A stretch of 64,000 nucleotides of DNA from Cadophora sp. MPI-SDFR-AT-0126 (Eukaryota > Ascomycota > Leotiomycetes > Helotiales > Ploettnerulaceae), in the NCBI GenBank assembly GCA_020747065.1, contig JAGMVK010000011.1:744001-808000 (forward strand), read 5' to 3'. Positions 26,332 to 36,862 of the stretch are shown here, one piece after another. The position numbers were made by a program, and so were the translations under genes. The first letter of the stretch is position 1, and the number at the start of each line of letters is the position of its first letter. A model generated the notes under the pieces. The model was not told the origin of the DNA. It did not search any database and saw only the letters and a program-made list of their open reading frames with translations.

Positions 26332-27791
26332 ATGTTAAAGTATTTGATTGCGAGTGGGTGGCTTGCCCAGTGTATCCAAGCGGCAGCTGTGTTGAGGTTT
26401 GGATGTTCACAGGTTGTGATCGAGCGAATTGATCCGTGAGCATGTCGAAACAGCGACATTATGGCCGAGTGCTGACAAACGTGGTTAAAGTCTCGTCAAT
26501 GCAGGACTTGTTCCATCACCTCACATGCATCAGGTATGAGTTCCCTTGGCATCGAATCACATTTACATTGTTGTCAAAAAGCACTAACTTCTCATAGGTC
26601 ACAGGCGGGGTATCCTCCTGTCCCTCACTCTTCTTTCTTCCTCTGACACTCCCTTTCAACTAATACCAATATCTCCAGAACGCATTCGCCCCATCCATCC
26701 CATCCAGCGACGTATCTCAAATCGCAAACTGTACAACATGCAGCTTCAGCGAAGACCTCTCCAACTACTGGACCGCAAACATGTACTTCAGAGCACAAAA
26801 TGGTTCGTACAAACGCGTGCCTCAAATCCCGAATCGTTTCCTCGACGGCTCGGTTGGTGGCATGACGATATATTATACGTCGCCGTATGATGGGGCAAAG
26901 GTTACTGCCTTCAAGCCGGTGCGTCTACAGCCCAGTGTATTTCTAGCGACAAGGAGAGAAGATGAGAGGCGAGGATTGAGATTCATTCGCGTTGTGTTGA
27001 CATGGATGTATCTCCAGGGTTTCCGAATGCTCGCCGGCTACGCAGATCAACGAACAGACGGAGGAATCACGAAATGGAACGCAATCTGTTTTCGCTGCTA
27101 CAACGCTCCGAACTTTGGAGGTGACGATATGGCGCCTTGCGCGGATAAGAAAGTTGACACTGTGGGGTTACCGCCAAAGGCTTGTCCGGGTGGTATCCGA
27201 ACGACAATTCGCTTTCCGACGTGAGCCGCCCTTTGATTTACACTTTAATTCCAAAAGATGGAGGCTTTTGGAATGAATTAAAAAAAATAGCTGACCGAAT
27301 TTGATTGCAACAGGTGCTGGGATGGTGTCAACACAGATAGTCCCGACCATATGAGCCATGTCTCGTACCCCTCATCCGGAACATTCGAGAGCAGCGGTCC
27401 CTGCCCGCCTACCCACCCTGTCAAGCTCCCTCAGCTGATGTTTGAGATTATATGGGATACGACTAGCTTTAACGATAAGTCACTTTGGCCAACTGATGGC
27501 TCGCAACCTTTTGGTCTGAGCATGGGTGACAGGCAAGACATCCTCTCAATTACGCTCGATCAGATTTATTCTCTTCTTCTCCAGCATAATCAGTTGACTC
27601 ATATGTCCAATAGCACCGGGTACGGTCAACACGGCGACTACGTGTTCGGTTGGAAAGGCGACGCTTTACAGAAAGCGATGGAGGGAAGTTGCTTTGGAGC
27701 TAATTGCGCAACGCTCAAATCGCAATCGTTTGCTGAGGCGAATAAATGTTCTGTACAGGACACTGTAAAGGAGGAGGTTGACGGCTGTTAG
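26332..27791 (+). CDS. Secreted DUF1996 protein in seven exons
   Basis: Exons: 26332-26435, 26491-26533, 26598-26609, 26679-26918, 27018-27220, 27314-27532 and 27614-27791, giving 332 aa. The start encodes a signal peptide (MLKYLIASGWLAQCIQAAA) followed by 'LRFGCSQVVIERIDPLVNAG', the classic DUF1996 opening. The spliced 'PSPHMHQ-VTGG-NAF' confirms exons 2-4. Later blocks are the conserved 'CWDGVN..DHMSHVSYP' and 'GYGQHGDYVFGWKGD'. Cysteines are paired, as expected for an extracellular protein. DUF1996 proteins are secreted or wall-associated and some carry WSC domains; none is seen here, and the biochemical role is unknown. The third exon is only 12 nt. The last intron has a GC donor (AG|GCAAGA) and is 81 nt with no in-frame stop, so retention would insert 27 residues just before the GYGQHGDY motif. 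Confidence 0.88.
26598..26609 (+). other. 12-nt microexon of the DUF1996 gene
   Basis: The exon encodes Val-Thr-Gly-Gly, flanked by CATAG upstream and GTATCC downstream. It is needed to complete the HMHQ-x-x-GG-NAF box of the family. Both flanking introns (64 bp and 69 bp) are phase 0, so skipping would delete four residues without a frameshift. Confidence 0.75.
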
Positions 27792-28696
27792 TTGCTTCTG
27801 TTCTTGTACCGGGTATGTGAGAGTTTGAGAACTGACTTTGTCAGGGCTTGAGAAATTGCCGGGCATGCATATGTGAGGTTGAAATTATGAAGATTGGTGG
27901 AAAGGCGTCTTGAGACTTTCATTGTATACTCTTTCTCGAAGGCTCGCATGCTTCAATTAACCCCTCTTTCATTTCTAAGTTGATTTTCACACGGAATATA
28001 CGATGTGGTGTGGTATGGTGGAGATAAATTGCAGCGAATGTAAGAATTTGCAGATCTTTAGAGTACGAAGAAATTGACGATTGTTTGAAATCTGGACGTA
28101 AATGTACGACTACTCACATACCCGCTCTTATCCAAGTCAGCGGTGAAATACCAGAAGTTGAAAATCATCCGTGTCCTTGGGGCGGCCTCGGACCTGCCGT
28201 CCCTAGCCTCGCTCGCTTAATACATCATAAGTTAGTAATAAACAACTATGGAGCCCAGATTTCGCTGCCGAAGGTGGCCAAGTTTAAAAGCATTCAATAC
28301 AGGATGCGCATCACTATCCCAAGTTCGTATCACTTCATCAAAGGAGTATTAGCTAAGCTCCAGACCCACTAGAAGGTCCTGAAATCCATTGGTCAATTTG
28401 CTCCGTACTGTACATTGTGAACAGCCATGTTCATTTGTATGATAAGTTTCCAAGGTAGACATGCTTACATCTGCGTGTTCACTCAAAACAACTAGAAGAT
28501 GACGAGGTTGGGCTATGCCAGCCACTCATGATCCTAATCAAGCAAGACAAGAATCCGAGGAGACATTGGACATCCAAATTATCATGCAGTCAAAACTGGA
28601 AGTATCCCCTATGTTGAACCCCAATCATTTCAAGATAGATACATTCCTTAGATCAATCGAGTGGACCAGGGTATAAGCAAGTGTTTGTAGAGAACA
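27792..28696. other. Convergent intergenic region before the HeLo-E2 gene
   Basis: About 900 bp between two converging genes, expected to hold their 3' untranslated regions. No gene or repeat was recognised. The frame at 28085-28372 has no similarity. Confidence 0.5.
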
Positions 28697-31600
28697 TCAT
28701 ATCCTCGCAGGCACACGATATGGCGCTATTCGCTCGAAAAGCTTCAATACTTCATACCACAGTATAAACTCTACCCAGTCCGAGAATAGAAGACTCATCG
28801 ATTCCATCTGTGACTCATCACCTTTTAATGTGGAACTGATAGAAAACGAAAGCAACATCGGAACTGGAAGGGAATCAAGACCCATCAGACTTTCAGAGGT
28901 AGCCACATCCTTCACAGTATAGAGATCAAAGCTCTGTGCTGGCCCTGGATCCAATGTCGCACATACCAGTAGACTAAAACGTGACAGTCCATGATTCAGG
29001 ACACATATTGAGACTGGGGTTTCGTACTCTGCTACTCGGGTCACCATCATTACTGTGAAAAGCCTCGAGGGGATGAAAGCACCGACGTTGATAATTCGCA
29101 AGGGCTCCCCGTACATAGCCAGTCTGAACGCAGAAGTTTCATCTTTCCGGAGAGTATTCCCATCCAAAGATCCCGTGGGCCGGAAGAAAGCAAGTATCCT
29201 GGAGCTAGTGGAGACCTCAAGAAATTTTGGTCCGTACAATAGGAATGTCGACCTCAGAGCGAAGCCCAGAAGGGGCCCCATGACATGAGTATTGGGAATG
29301 GTATCATCCGATAGATAGTTGATCCAATTAGCTTGCCCATCAATGGCGGATCCTGGTCGCCAGACTTCAGCCCCTGGCAAATGATGAGATATTTGCCTGT
29401 TCAGTTCACGGAAGTCGTCCCAAGCTCTGACAATAGTCCAGTTGGCAATGCCACAAACATTGCCAATTGTTATCTTGTAAAAGTTTGGTGATATCCCTTC
29501 CGTCACTTCAAAAGTCCCATGCTCGCAGAGATTGAGGAAAGGATCTGTACAAGCCTTAATGGACCTATTGAAGTCTTTGGTCTCTGATTCGGGATGTCTC
29601 GTTTTGCGGCTGAACACAGACATCTCAAGGAGAGAATACCAGATTGATACGTCAGACTGCTCTCGATCGCGTGCCAGTAGGCTGACTTCCAAATTTTCCC
29701 GGGAAAGACGAATTAACTGGCTTAATTTCGACTTACTGTCGCTCTCGGTCGATGCATTTGATTGCTTTATGGACTCGCGTGGTGGAAGGCGAATCAACCG
29801 GCTCAATTTAGACTTTATATCGCTCTCGGTCGAGTCTTTCGATTGTTCTATGGGATCGGGCTGTGAAACGCTGAACAAGTCTTGAGACATTCCATCAAAA
29901 TTGACCGGTTTATTCATGTGAGACGACAGAGGGGAGTATTCTCGCAGTGTCGACGCGTAGCTTTTCTGTGAGCTCCGAGTCAAAGGGTCGCTTTGGTTTG
30001 TGGCGTTGATTCCTTCAGGAGCTTTGTCGTCATATATTTTGCGCAATGATTTTTGAACGCTGACCACATCAACTGACGGCGGCTTTTCGTGTTGCGGAAA
30101 GTCTGGCTTCCATGCCTCCAAGCTTTCAGAGAATGAGTCTTCAAGGAATAACAAATCCGCTTCATCAGGCCTCTGGCCTGTGGCCCACTGTTCGGTGAAA
30201 AGCCTCGCACTGCGGCAGTAGTCATCGTAATCTTCGAGGTACTTCATGGCAATCTCCGGCACAAGTGGATCTTCAACATCAGGAGATGCTAGAAGGCCGC
30301 ATAATGCCGTTAGCAGAGCCCCCAACGACCACTTGATTTGTTTTGAATTCCCGGAAAACCACACATCCGAAGGATTCTTGACATGTGATTTGCTGAAGCC
30401 TGCAGAAAGTACATCATTCCACTTGTCTTTGTAGTCGGCACATATATGTCCTTGGGGAGATATGTTTGGATGATATATTTTTGTATGGAATCGCATAAGC
30501 GGTGGTCCGTAAGGATCGCTCTCTGACAATTTGACCGTAATCCAGAATACGCCTCCCTCATACGGCGTCTCAGGAGGCCCTTCAATACTCGCCAGTATTC
30601 TATCCAGTCTGTCATCGAGAGGGGCTGCGCTGACGAATGGCACGTTCCCAGATCGAATATTTCGCAGCTCGAGGAACATTCTCTTTGCTGCAGATGACCC
30701 ACTGTTCACACTCGCAACGATCTTCCCCGAGTTATTGGCCCAGTGTTCCGTATCTTCTTCCTTAATCGTCCGTAGCTGCTCACCATAGTGGATGTCTCCC
30801 ATTTGAAAGGTCAGAGATGCACGTGGTTTTGCTTTAGCAATGAGATCACTCAGTAAGCGTTGATTCTGCGGTAAGTTATTCGAAAACATCGAGTCTTCGA
30901 TCGCAATACCCTTGGTTGCTTCGGATATCAATTCTGAACCATTGTGGGGGCCAAGGTGGAAATCATTGGTAGCTTCTTCTGCATCGTGTACCACGAGCAG
31001 CAAACTGCAACCTCTCTCCATTTGCAGACATCTTGTACACGCCAGGCCTTCGCCACCCGAGACACATTTGTAGTGTTCTGACAGACACTCAGCACACGAT
31101 GCTGTCGGCTTTGGTTTTTCTTTTGGCCGGCGTAAGGGAGGAATAGCTCGGGTCTTCTGTGTCTTGGAACCGGAATTAAGTGAATGACGAACGCTGCCAG
31201 ACAAAATATGCTTGTCACTGGCCGAACTATCAGTTTGCAAGGATCTCCGCTCACTAGAATTTGTGATTGAGGCTGTCGTTGCTAGGTATATGGTGCTGAA
31301 ATCCAGAGTAGTACCGCTGTGGCGTTCCACAAGAGATCCGGTCATGAGCTCAAGACGTTGACTCGCAGTCTCGAAAACCTGATGTTGAAGTGATGACTTC
31401 CTTGAAGTAGCATCGCGGAGTAGTCTTAGACTCTGAACGTCGGAGATGTCTTTGATCTCCTCGCCAAGCTTTGCATGCTGCTGTTCGAGAAGTCCAAAAG
31501 ACTTGGTGATACTTTCAAGTCCATCAACAAAGTCTCGGAGACGATTGATCATCGTCTCAAATTCTTCGGCTTTATGAATGTCCAATCTGATGACATTGAC

Positions 31601-32089
31601 CGATGAATCTTCTGTACAATCCTTTCGTAACCTGGATTTGAGTCTCTCATAGGGCTGTTTAAACACTTCCAAGCCTCGAGAAGGTGCCAAAGGAGGGACC
31701 GCAGCGGTGTCCAAACCAGCTGATTTACCGATTCGCTCTGCTTCGTCAAGCATAGACTTGATGTTCTTGAGGATTCTCAGAACAAGTGTGCCAATATCAG
31801 AACGATCTAGCTTTTTATCGTATCGGAGCTTTGGTCCGCCATTATCATTGGGAATCAGTCCGACAGATTCGCCCCAGAGCCCAAATCTCACTCGTTGTAA
31901 CGAGAACTGCCGCTCAATCAGCATGGCTCAAAGGTGACAAATAGATCCTGAGCTTACTAGAGTGCAGAGTTGCTCGTATTCCTCACTGAGATTTCCATCC
32001 TCGACCGCAACATCAAAACTCTCAATGCAACTTGTGAACAAGGCTAGCAAGCTGACAGTGGCCGGCTCGAAGCCACCAGCCTCCGCCAT
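28697..32089 (-). CDS. HeLo / Zn2Cys6-like / ubiquitin-conjugating (E2) / PX-like fusion protein
   Basis: Two exons (32089-31958 and 31906-28697) joined over a 51-bp intron give 1113 aa. Exon 1 plus the start of exon 2 (MAEAGGFEPATVSLLALFTS..., EEYEQLCTL, LQRVRFGLWGESVG) matches the opening of HeLo domains, the membrane-active module of HET-S-type death effectors. Using acceptor CGGCAG gives the same Tyr-to-Trp spacing as HET-S. Residues 315-344 contain CX2CX6CX8CX2CX6C, a Zn2Cys6-like cluster. Residues about 448-620 are an E2 (UBC) fold with 'YHPNISPQGHIC': the HPN motif (523-525) is followed eight residues later by Cys533, the position of the catalytic cysteine. Residues about 842-953 resemble a PX domain (NFYKITI, WTIVRAWDDFREL, LLGFALRS, SSRILAFFRP). 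Role, inferred: a ubiquitin-linked, membrane-directed effector or adaptor. The E2 and HeLo calls are firm; the zinc and PX calls are tentative. Confidence 0.8.
29684..29845 (-). repeat. Two 81-bp tandem copies inside the HeLo-E2 gene
   Basis: Two adjacent 27-residue units share the core STESDxKSKLSxLIRL. They lie in the linker between the E2 and PX-like regions. On DNA the copies share long runs such as 'gctctcggtcga'. The repeat keeps frame and lengthens a Ser/Lys-rich linker. Confidence 0.8.
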
Positions 32090-33154
32090 GTCTGCTCTGA
32101 TCTCCTGCGATGTCCGTTTTATCTCATCGGGTTCTGAGCACTGGACAGCCCAGATCACCAGCAGTGCGATAACGTTACTTGTAAGATCATCATACAAGGA
32201 GGTGGTTTGTTGCAGAAGGACGAGGCTATGAGCACGGGACGTGGGTGACAGAGCTCGCTGAGGTGGCTGTGTGCATCGTGCAGCTTGCCTCACCCGTAGG
32301 CCTCAGCCCCGCGACCATCAGCCAGCCTGAAAAGCCATTGGGTGAGAAGTTCCACAGCCTCGCCAAGCTTGAAGACATCCCCAGCTTTGGTGGTTCGCAC
32401 GGGGAGGTACATGCAGGATTGTTGTGTTTCATATTTCGCGAGCGGCATGTGAAGAAGTGTTGTTTCGACAAACGAGAAGTGAGGTGACTTCGAGAGTGGA
32501 CCTTGTATTACTTCGCGCGCATCTTATTATCCGGGGTTTGGGCTCCCTGCCCTACTATTGGCACTTGCCAACCGAAAAACGAGGAGGTAAATCTTACGCG
32601 AAGGAGAAGCAGTCTGCATTGGGGAAGAGCATGTTTGTGATGACATTTGACCGAGATCATGTTGATTAGACTACTATTAATAGTTCCCTATCAATGCTTG
32701 TGCATTTTTGTGTTGCTTTTTCCCACCCCTGTTAAAGATCTGAGTCTGAGCTGCTGGACAATTTCCATGAAATTGTACATTTCGAAACGGGGTTCTGCAT
32801 TGGGAATTTGAACCCCATAGCGTCTGCTCGCCGTGCACTTGACCCCGAACCCTTCGACAACAATACTGGGCCGAGGTAGTCCTCAGTCCGGGGAGTGATT
32901 GATCGTGATCCATCATCCGCCTTTCCCTTTCAATCATATGGAGTCCTCCAGGGTTCTGCTTGTCGTATCTTGGGGTAATTGACAGATTGGAGAATGATCT
33001 GGGTCGGCCTTTCGTAGTCTGCTACCTTCTGGTACATAGATCCAAAGAAAGACCCCCTCATTAGATTATCCCCCACTGCCAGCCTCGACTCAAGTCTGGA
33101 CGTACCGCGAGGGCGGTGTATTAGTGTAGTTGTAAATTCTGCCTCGAAGTGTCT
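32090..33154. other. Upstream region of the HeLo-E2 gene
   Basis: About 1.07 kb between two minus-strand genes. It should contain the HeLo-E2 promoter and the 3' end of the Q-rich gene. The plus-strand frames (32245-32487, 32424-32669) carry no recognisable domain. Confidence 0.5.
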
Positions 33155-34093
33155 TCATCCCGAACTTCTCGGTCTCATCCCAACGCCTCTTGCTAGCGCC
33201 TGCTCGAATTGACTGACAACATAAGGTGGAGGACCTCTAGGTGACATCCCGTTTCGTGAATCGTCTGATCGCACTGCCCACCCCAAACTCCTTGGCCCCC
33301 GAGGCATCTCAGCAACACTATCCCAAGTCCATGGCTCCCATGCATCTTCGTGAGGTAGGCTATCCACCGTCATCATAGCTTGTTGTAGTGCTCCTAGATC
33401 CCTCACCCGCTGAGGGTCTTCTTGTCTCCTATTCTCCAGCTCGATCCCCATCGTCGTCGTGATCTCATTCTCAGACTCCGGTTCAATGTACCAAGGCTCT
33501 GTGGTCCATGGTAAGCCGTCCTCCCCAAGTCGGAATTGTGACGGAAGTGGTGGAAGCGGTCTCTCTAGTCTATCTTGTATCCCACCTATGGGCATACTGG
33601 AAGTGTGCTGAAGACCACCGAATTGGTTAAAGGTTCCCATAGAACTGACTGGGCTGATCGGGCTGATAGACTCCGAGTGATCAGACAGAGATGGTGGAGC
33701 AGAATTCCCTCTTTCGCGACTGTTGTGTGTCCGGACCGACATTCTCCTCGGCTGATATTCTTGCCAGTCTTGCCAGTCTTGCCAGTCTTGCTGCCGATAC
33801 TGCTCATTGTAGTAGCCACCGGCTCCTGGCATTAGAATAGCAGGGTGTGGTCCTTCAAAATCTGCTGCACGGGGTTGTTGGTAGTAGTCCCGTTCTTGTA
33901 AAAGATGTTCCTCCTGCTGCCGACGCTGTTGACGTAACCTCTGTTGCATCCGTCTCGAAGTATAGGCCATCGAAGCCGTGTGCGGTTGTCCACGATTAGA
34001 GAAAGATACCCCAAACTCGACGCTAACAAAGATACCTGGTGCAGGGACCCGGGTAGTCCGAGATCGATGATTGTTTGGCTCCCAGTTCGCCAT
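33155..34093 (-). CDS. Hypothetical Gln/Arg-rich low-complexity protein
   Basis: A single open frame of 312 aa starts at an ATG at 34093. I recognise no domain. Residues about 45-75 form a basic, glutamine-rich probable coiled coil (RRMQQRLRQQRRQQEEHLLQ). A short WQDWQDWQ repeat follows, then a Ser/Pro-rich region and a Trp/Pro-rich C-terminal half (LPWTTEPWYIEPESE, DAWEPWTWDS). It is probably largely disordered. The length of the frame, its ATG and its regular composition suggest a real gene, but introns or another start cannot be excluded. The function is unknown. Confidence 0.55.
   Translation of the reverse strand: MANWEPNNHRSRTTRVPAPGIFVSVEFGVSFSNRGQPHTASMAYTSRRMQQRLRQQRRQQEEHLLQERDYYQQPRAADFEGPHPAILMPGAGGYYNEQYRQQDWQDWQDWQEYQPRRMSVRTHNSRERGNSAPPSLSDHSESISPISPVSSMGTFNQFGGLQHTSSMPIGGIQDRLERPLPPLPSQFRLGEDGLPWTTEPWYIEPESENEITTTMGIELENRRQEDPQRVRDLGALQQAMMTVDSLPHEDAWEPWTWDSVAEMPRGPRSLGWAVRSDDSRNGMSPRGPPPYVVSQFEQALARGVGMRPRSSG
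33760..33791 (-). repeat. 9-bp tandem repeat coding WQD
   Basis: About three and a half copies of cttgccagt on the plus strand encode Trp-Gln-Asp triplets in the Q-rich protein. Length polymorphism by replication slippage would stay in frame. Confidence 0.85.
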
Positions 34094-35459
34094 TGTTTAG
34101 TCTCCAGCGCTGGAGTCGCTCGAGTCCAGATGCGGAGAGTTGTGGAATGATTGAGCCGCACTGGCTCGGAGAAAATTGAGGGGACGCAAAGGTATAAAGA
34201 TGAATTCAGCAATGCCGTATGGAAGTACCCCAGGCTTGATTGACTAATAAAGATGCACCACCACTTCTACGTACTGCGGGAAGCCGAGAGAGATCATTCG
34301 GCCGTACAGAAACAAAATGAAACCCGGCACCCCTCGACCAGATCGCACCGCACTGCACCGCACAGCACCGGCCAGGGGTACTTGGCCTGGAAGATGAGCT
34401 TTTGCAGTCTTAGACCGCACTTGGGTGACTTGAGGGAGTTGGTAGACAAGGCTATGGCTACCGATGCGGAATGGAGGGAGGGAGATGGGAAACAACGAAG
34501 GATCAGATGGGGCTGTGCATCCCTTGACTCCCGAACAAACAAATCACCAAAGCGCGCGCGATGCAGCAGCGGTGGAGATGAATCTGGAAATTGCTCCTGT
34601 TATTCAAACACGGGCTCGGCCTGGAGTCGGCGAGACTGAGGGACTGATCAGAAACTGATGCTGATGGTGAAGCTGACGATGATGTTGTTGTTGTTATTGT
34701 TTGTTTATAAAGTTTGAAGAAGATTTGGGGGATGATGAAGGTTGAATGAAGTTCAACCACAAAGTTACCTAAGCGTAGCGGCGAGGCAGCCCCTGTCGCG
34801 TGCCCCGAATCAGCCAGTGCGGGCAGTTGAACGCCAACGCCACCCGCAGATCTGGAAGCTTTGCTCGTTTAACTTTGGGAGAAAACATTACCCACCCCTA
34901 TACCCCTTGCCTCCTTACGAACTCCTGATCTCCACAAGGGGTCCAATTTGACATGTGCGGATTTAGTATCCGTGCCGTACTCGATATGATCAGGTGGGTG
35001 ATGATGTATCATGGTTTCATAGAAGACTCACTCCTACGTGATAGCGGGTTTCCCTTACTCAGATGCGATACAAGTATACATAAATAGGCATTTAGGAGAA
35101 GAGCAACATGGCTGCGGACAGATACAAACGCTCGGTAAGGAATGTTTTTCTTTCCAAATGGTCAGATATGACACTAGATATTCTCATTTTATGGACTGCA
35201 GGAGTTCTATGCCCCGAGTCTTGCTTGTCCTCGGTCAAATTAATTGGCAAGGGAGCATCAAAGGATGCAGAGGCGGAGCTTAGTCTATCTATCCTCTTTC
35301 CATTCGGTTTCGCACTTGCTGGCAAATATCAAAATAACAGGTCATGACAGACCGCAGTGATGCTCAAAAGTTTGCATCAATCCTGACAGGTCAAGACTTA
35401 ATCATCCATCATCATCCTCAGAATCGCAGTTGTTCGTGGTTTTCATCCCCTCGCTCAGT
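34094..35459. other. Intergenic region with no clear gene
   Basis: About 1.37 kb between two minus-strand genes. It contains the Q-rich gene's promoter, a GCACCGCACTGCACC-type imprecise repeat near 34340-34370, and a TTG/TTA-rich patch near 34680-34710. No open frame shows similarity. Confidence 0.5.
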
Positions 35460-36862
35460 TCACGATGAAGCCGGCACCGCCCAAAACTACATTACGTCAA
35501 ATTCAGTCAGTGGACCAGCATCCCACCCTGACGCTCGGAAAGTGGGATTATGCTTACTTCCATCATAACTTGCTTACTCCTCGAGAACAATGCAAGGATT
35601 TTCTGACCCGAGATGACGACCTGCCAGACTGCATCTGAGTCCAATAGCTCGCTTATCTCTGCTCCGGTTCGGGCTGTGAGTTCTGTAAATATGTTCTTTC
35701 TTGTATTCTGAGAAGGTCTCTGCTTACCATTCCACACCTTTACCTTGCCATCGGAGCCACCAGTGACGATGATGTCTTTGTCCCTTTCGAGAGCTGTAGT
35801 GGAATTGTCATGAGCAGTGACTTTCCACTTCACGGAGTAATCGTCCAGGGACCAAGAATACATGTCCCCGCCGGCACTTGTACTAATCAGATCCGTCGCG
35901 GTCGGTATCAAAAAAGTAATCAGACTGGTGTGTCCCTGTAGAACAGTCTGGCATACACTTGAAGCCGGGTCAGCTCGTCCACCATGCAAGTTATCCCAAA
36001 TCCAGTAGGATCAAGGTGCTTTACATACCCAGAAAGTGGATCCCACACCCTCACCGTCTTATCCATACCCCCCGTGACAACCCTCTTCCCATCATACGCC
36101 ACAGCATACAATTTCTCCGTATGATCTTTCAGGACATGCACGCACTCCTTCGTTTCCAGATCCCAGACTCGCGCGTCAGAATCATAACTAACCGACACGG
36201 CGATGTTGTCTTTCACTGCGATTTGCCTGATGGTCTTGGTGTGGCCTTCAAGGACGGCTTCACAAGTTGAGGTGTTGATGTTCCAGATTCGGAGGGTCGA
36301 GTCTCGTGAGCCGGAGAGGACTTGCGTTGATGAGAGGGTGGCGATGCAGCGGACTGTCATTTGATGGCCAGAGAGCGTTGCTTTCTTTTCACTGTTGATT
36401 TATGTTAGACATTCTCCCTGGTTCTATGGGAAGTCTTTTCGAAGCAATTCTTGATCGTCATTTCATATGGTTTTAACATCCAAGTTGAGTTCGCCCTCTC
36501 ATTTTACCCAACTCAAGAAGAACACGGCAATCTATAGAAGTGAAACAGTGCCATCATGAATCGACAAGCAGAGGAACAAATAGAACTCACAGATTCCCCA
36601 CTCTCCAAACCCCAACCAGACAATCCGTTCCCCCAACAGCAATCCACTCCTCTTCCTCCCTTCCCTCCTCAGACCATGTATCCAAAGCCCACACAGCACC
36701 CTTCTCACTTACCCTCAAAAGTCTCTCATTTCCACCTTCTGCATCAAAAACTCTCACTGTTCCGTCATCGAGCGCTATGAAGATGTTGCGAGGTGTTGTG
36801 TGTAGAGCCGTGACTACGGAGTCGGATGTTTCGATTATCTGGGTGCTGAGCAGGGTAGACAT
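35460..36862 (-). CDS. Cdc4-type WD40 propeller protein without F-box
   Basis: Five exons fit: 36862-36591, 36391-36029, 35957-35728, 35682-35558 and 35486-35460, giving 338 aa. The WD40 blades are clear: 'FIALDDGTVRVFDAEGG', 'LSGSRDSTLRIWNI', 'EGHTKTIRQIAV', 'VSYDSDARVWDLET', 'VTGGMDKTVRVWDPLSG', 'STSAGGDMYSWSLDD' and 'VTGGSDGKVKVWN'. The C-terminal 'AVWQVVISGQKILALFSR' resembles the last blade of Cdc4/Fbw7-type SCF receptors. No F-box precedes the first blade: the frame upstream of Met 36862 meets a TAA with no acceptor in between. The 45-nt intron 35727-35683 is in frame and stop-free. The last splice is uncertain; without it the protein ends at 35507 with a different tail. It may be a substrate-binding propeller that lost its F-box, or an unrelated scaffold. 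Confidence 0.7.

Noticed and set aside
31907..31924. Start of the HeLo-E2 protein at the ATG at 31924
   Set aside because: This would remove the conserved first HeLo helix, which is present in a good upstream exon (32089-31958) with GT-AG splicing in phase.
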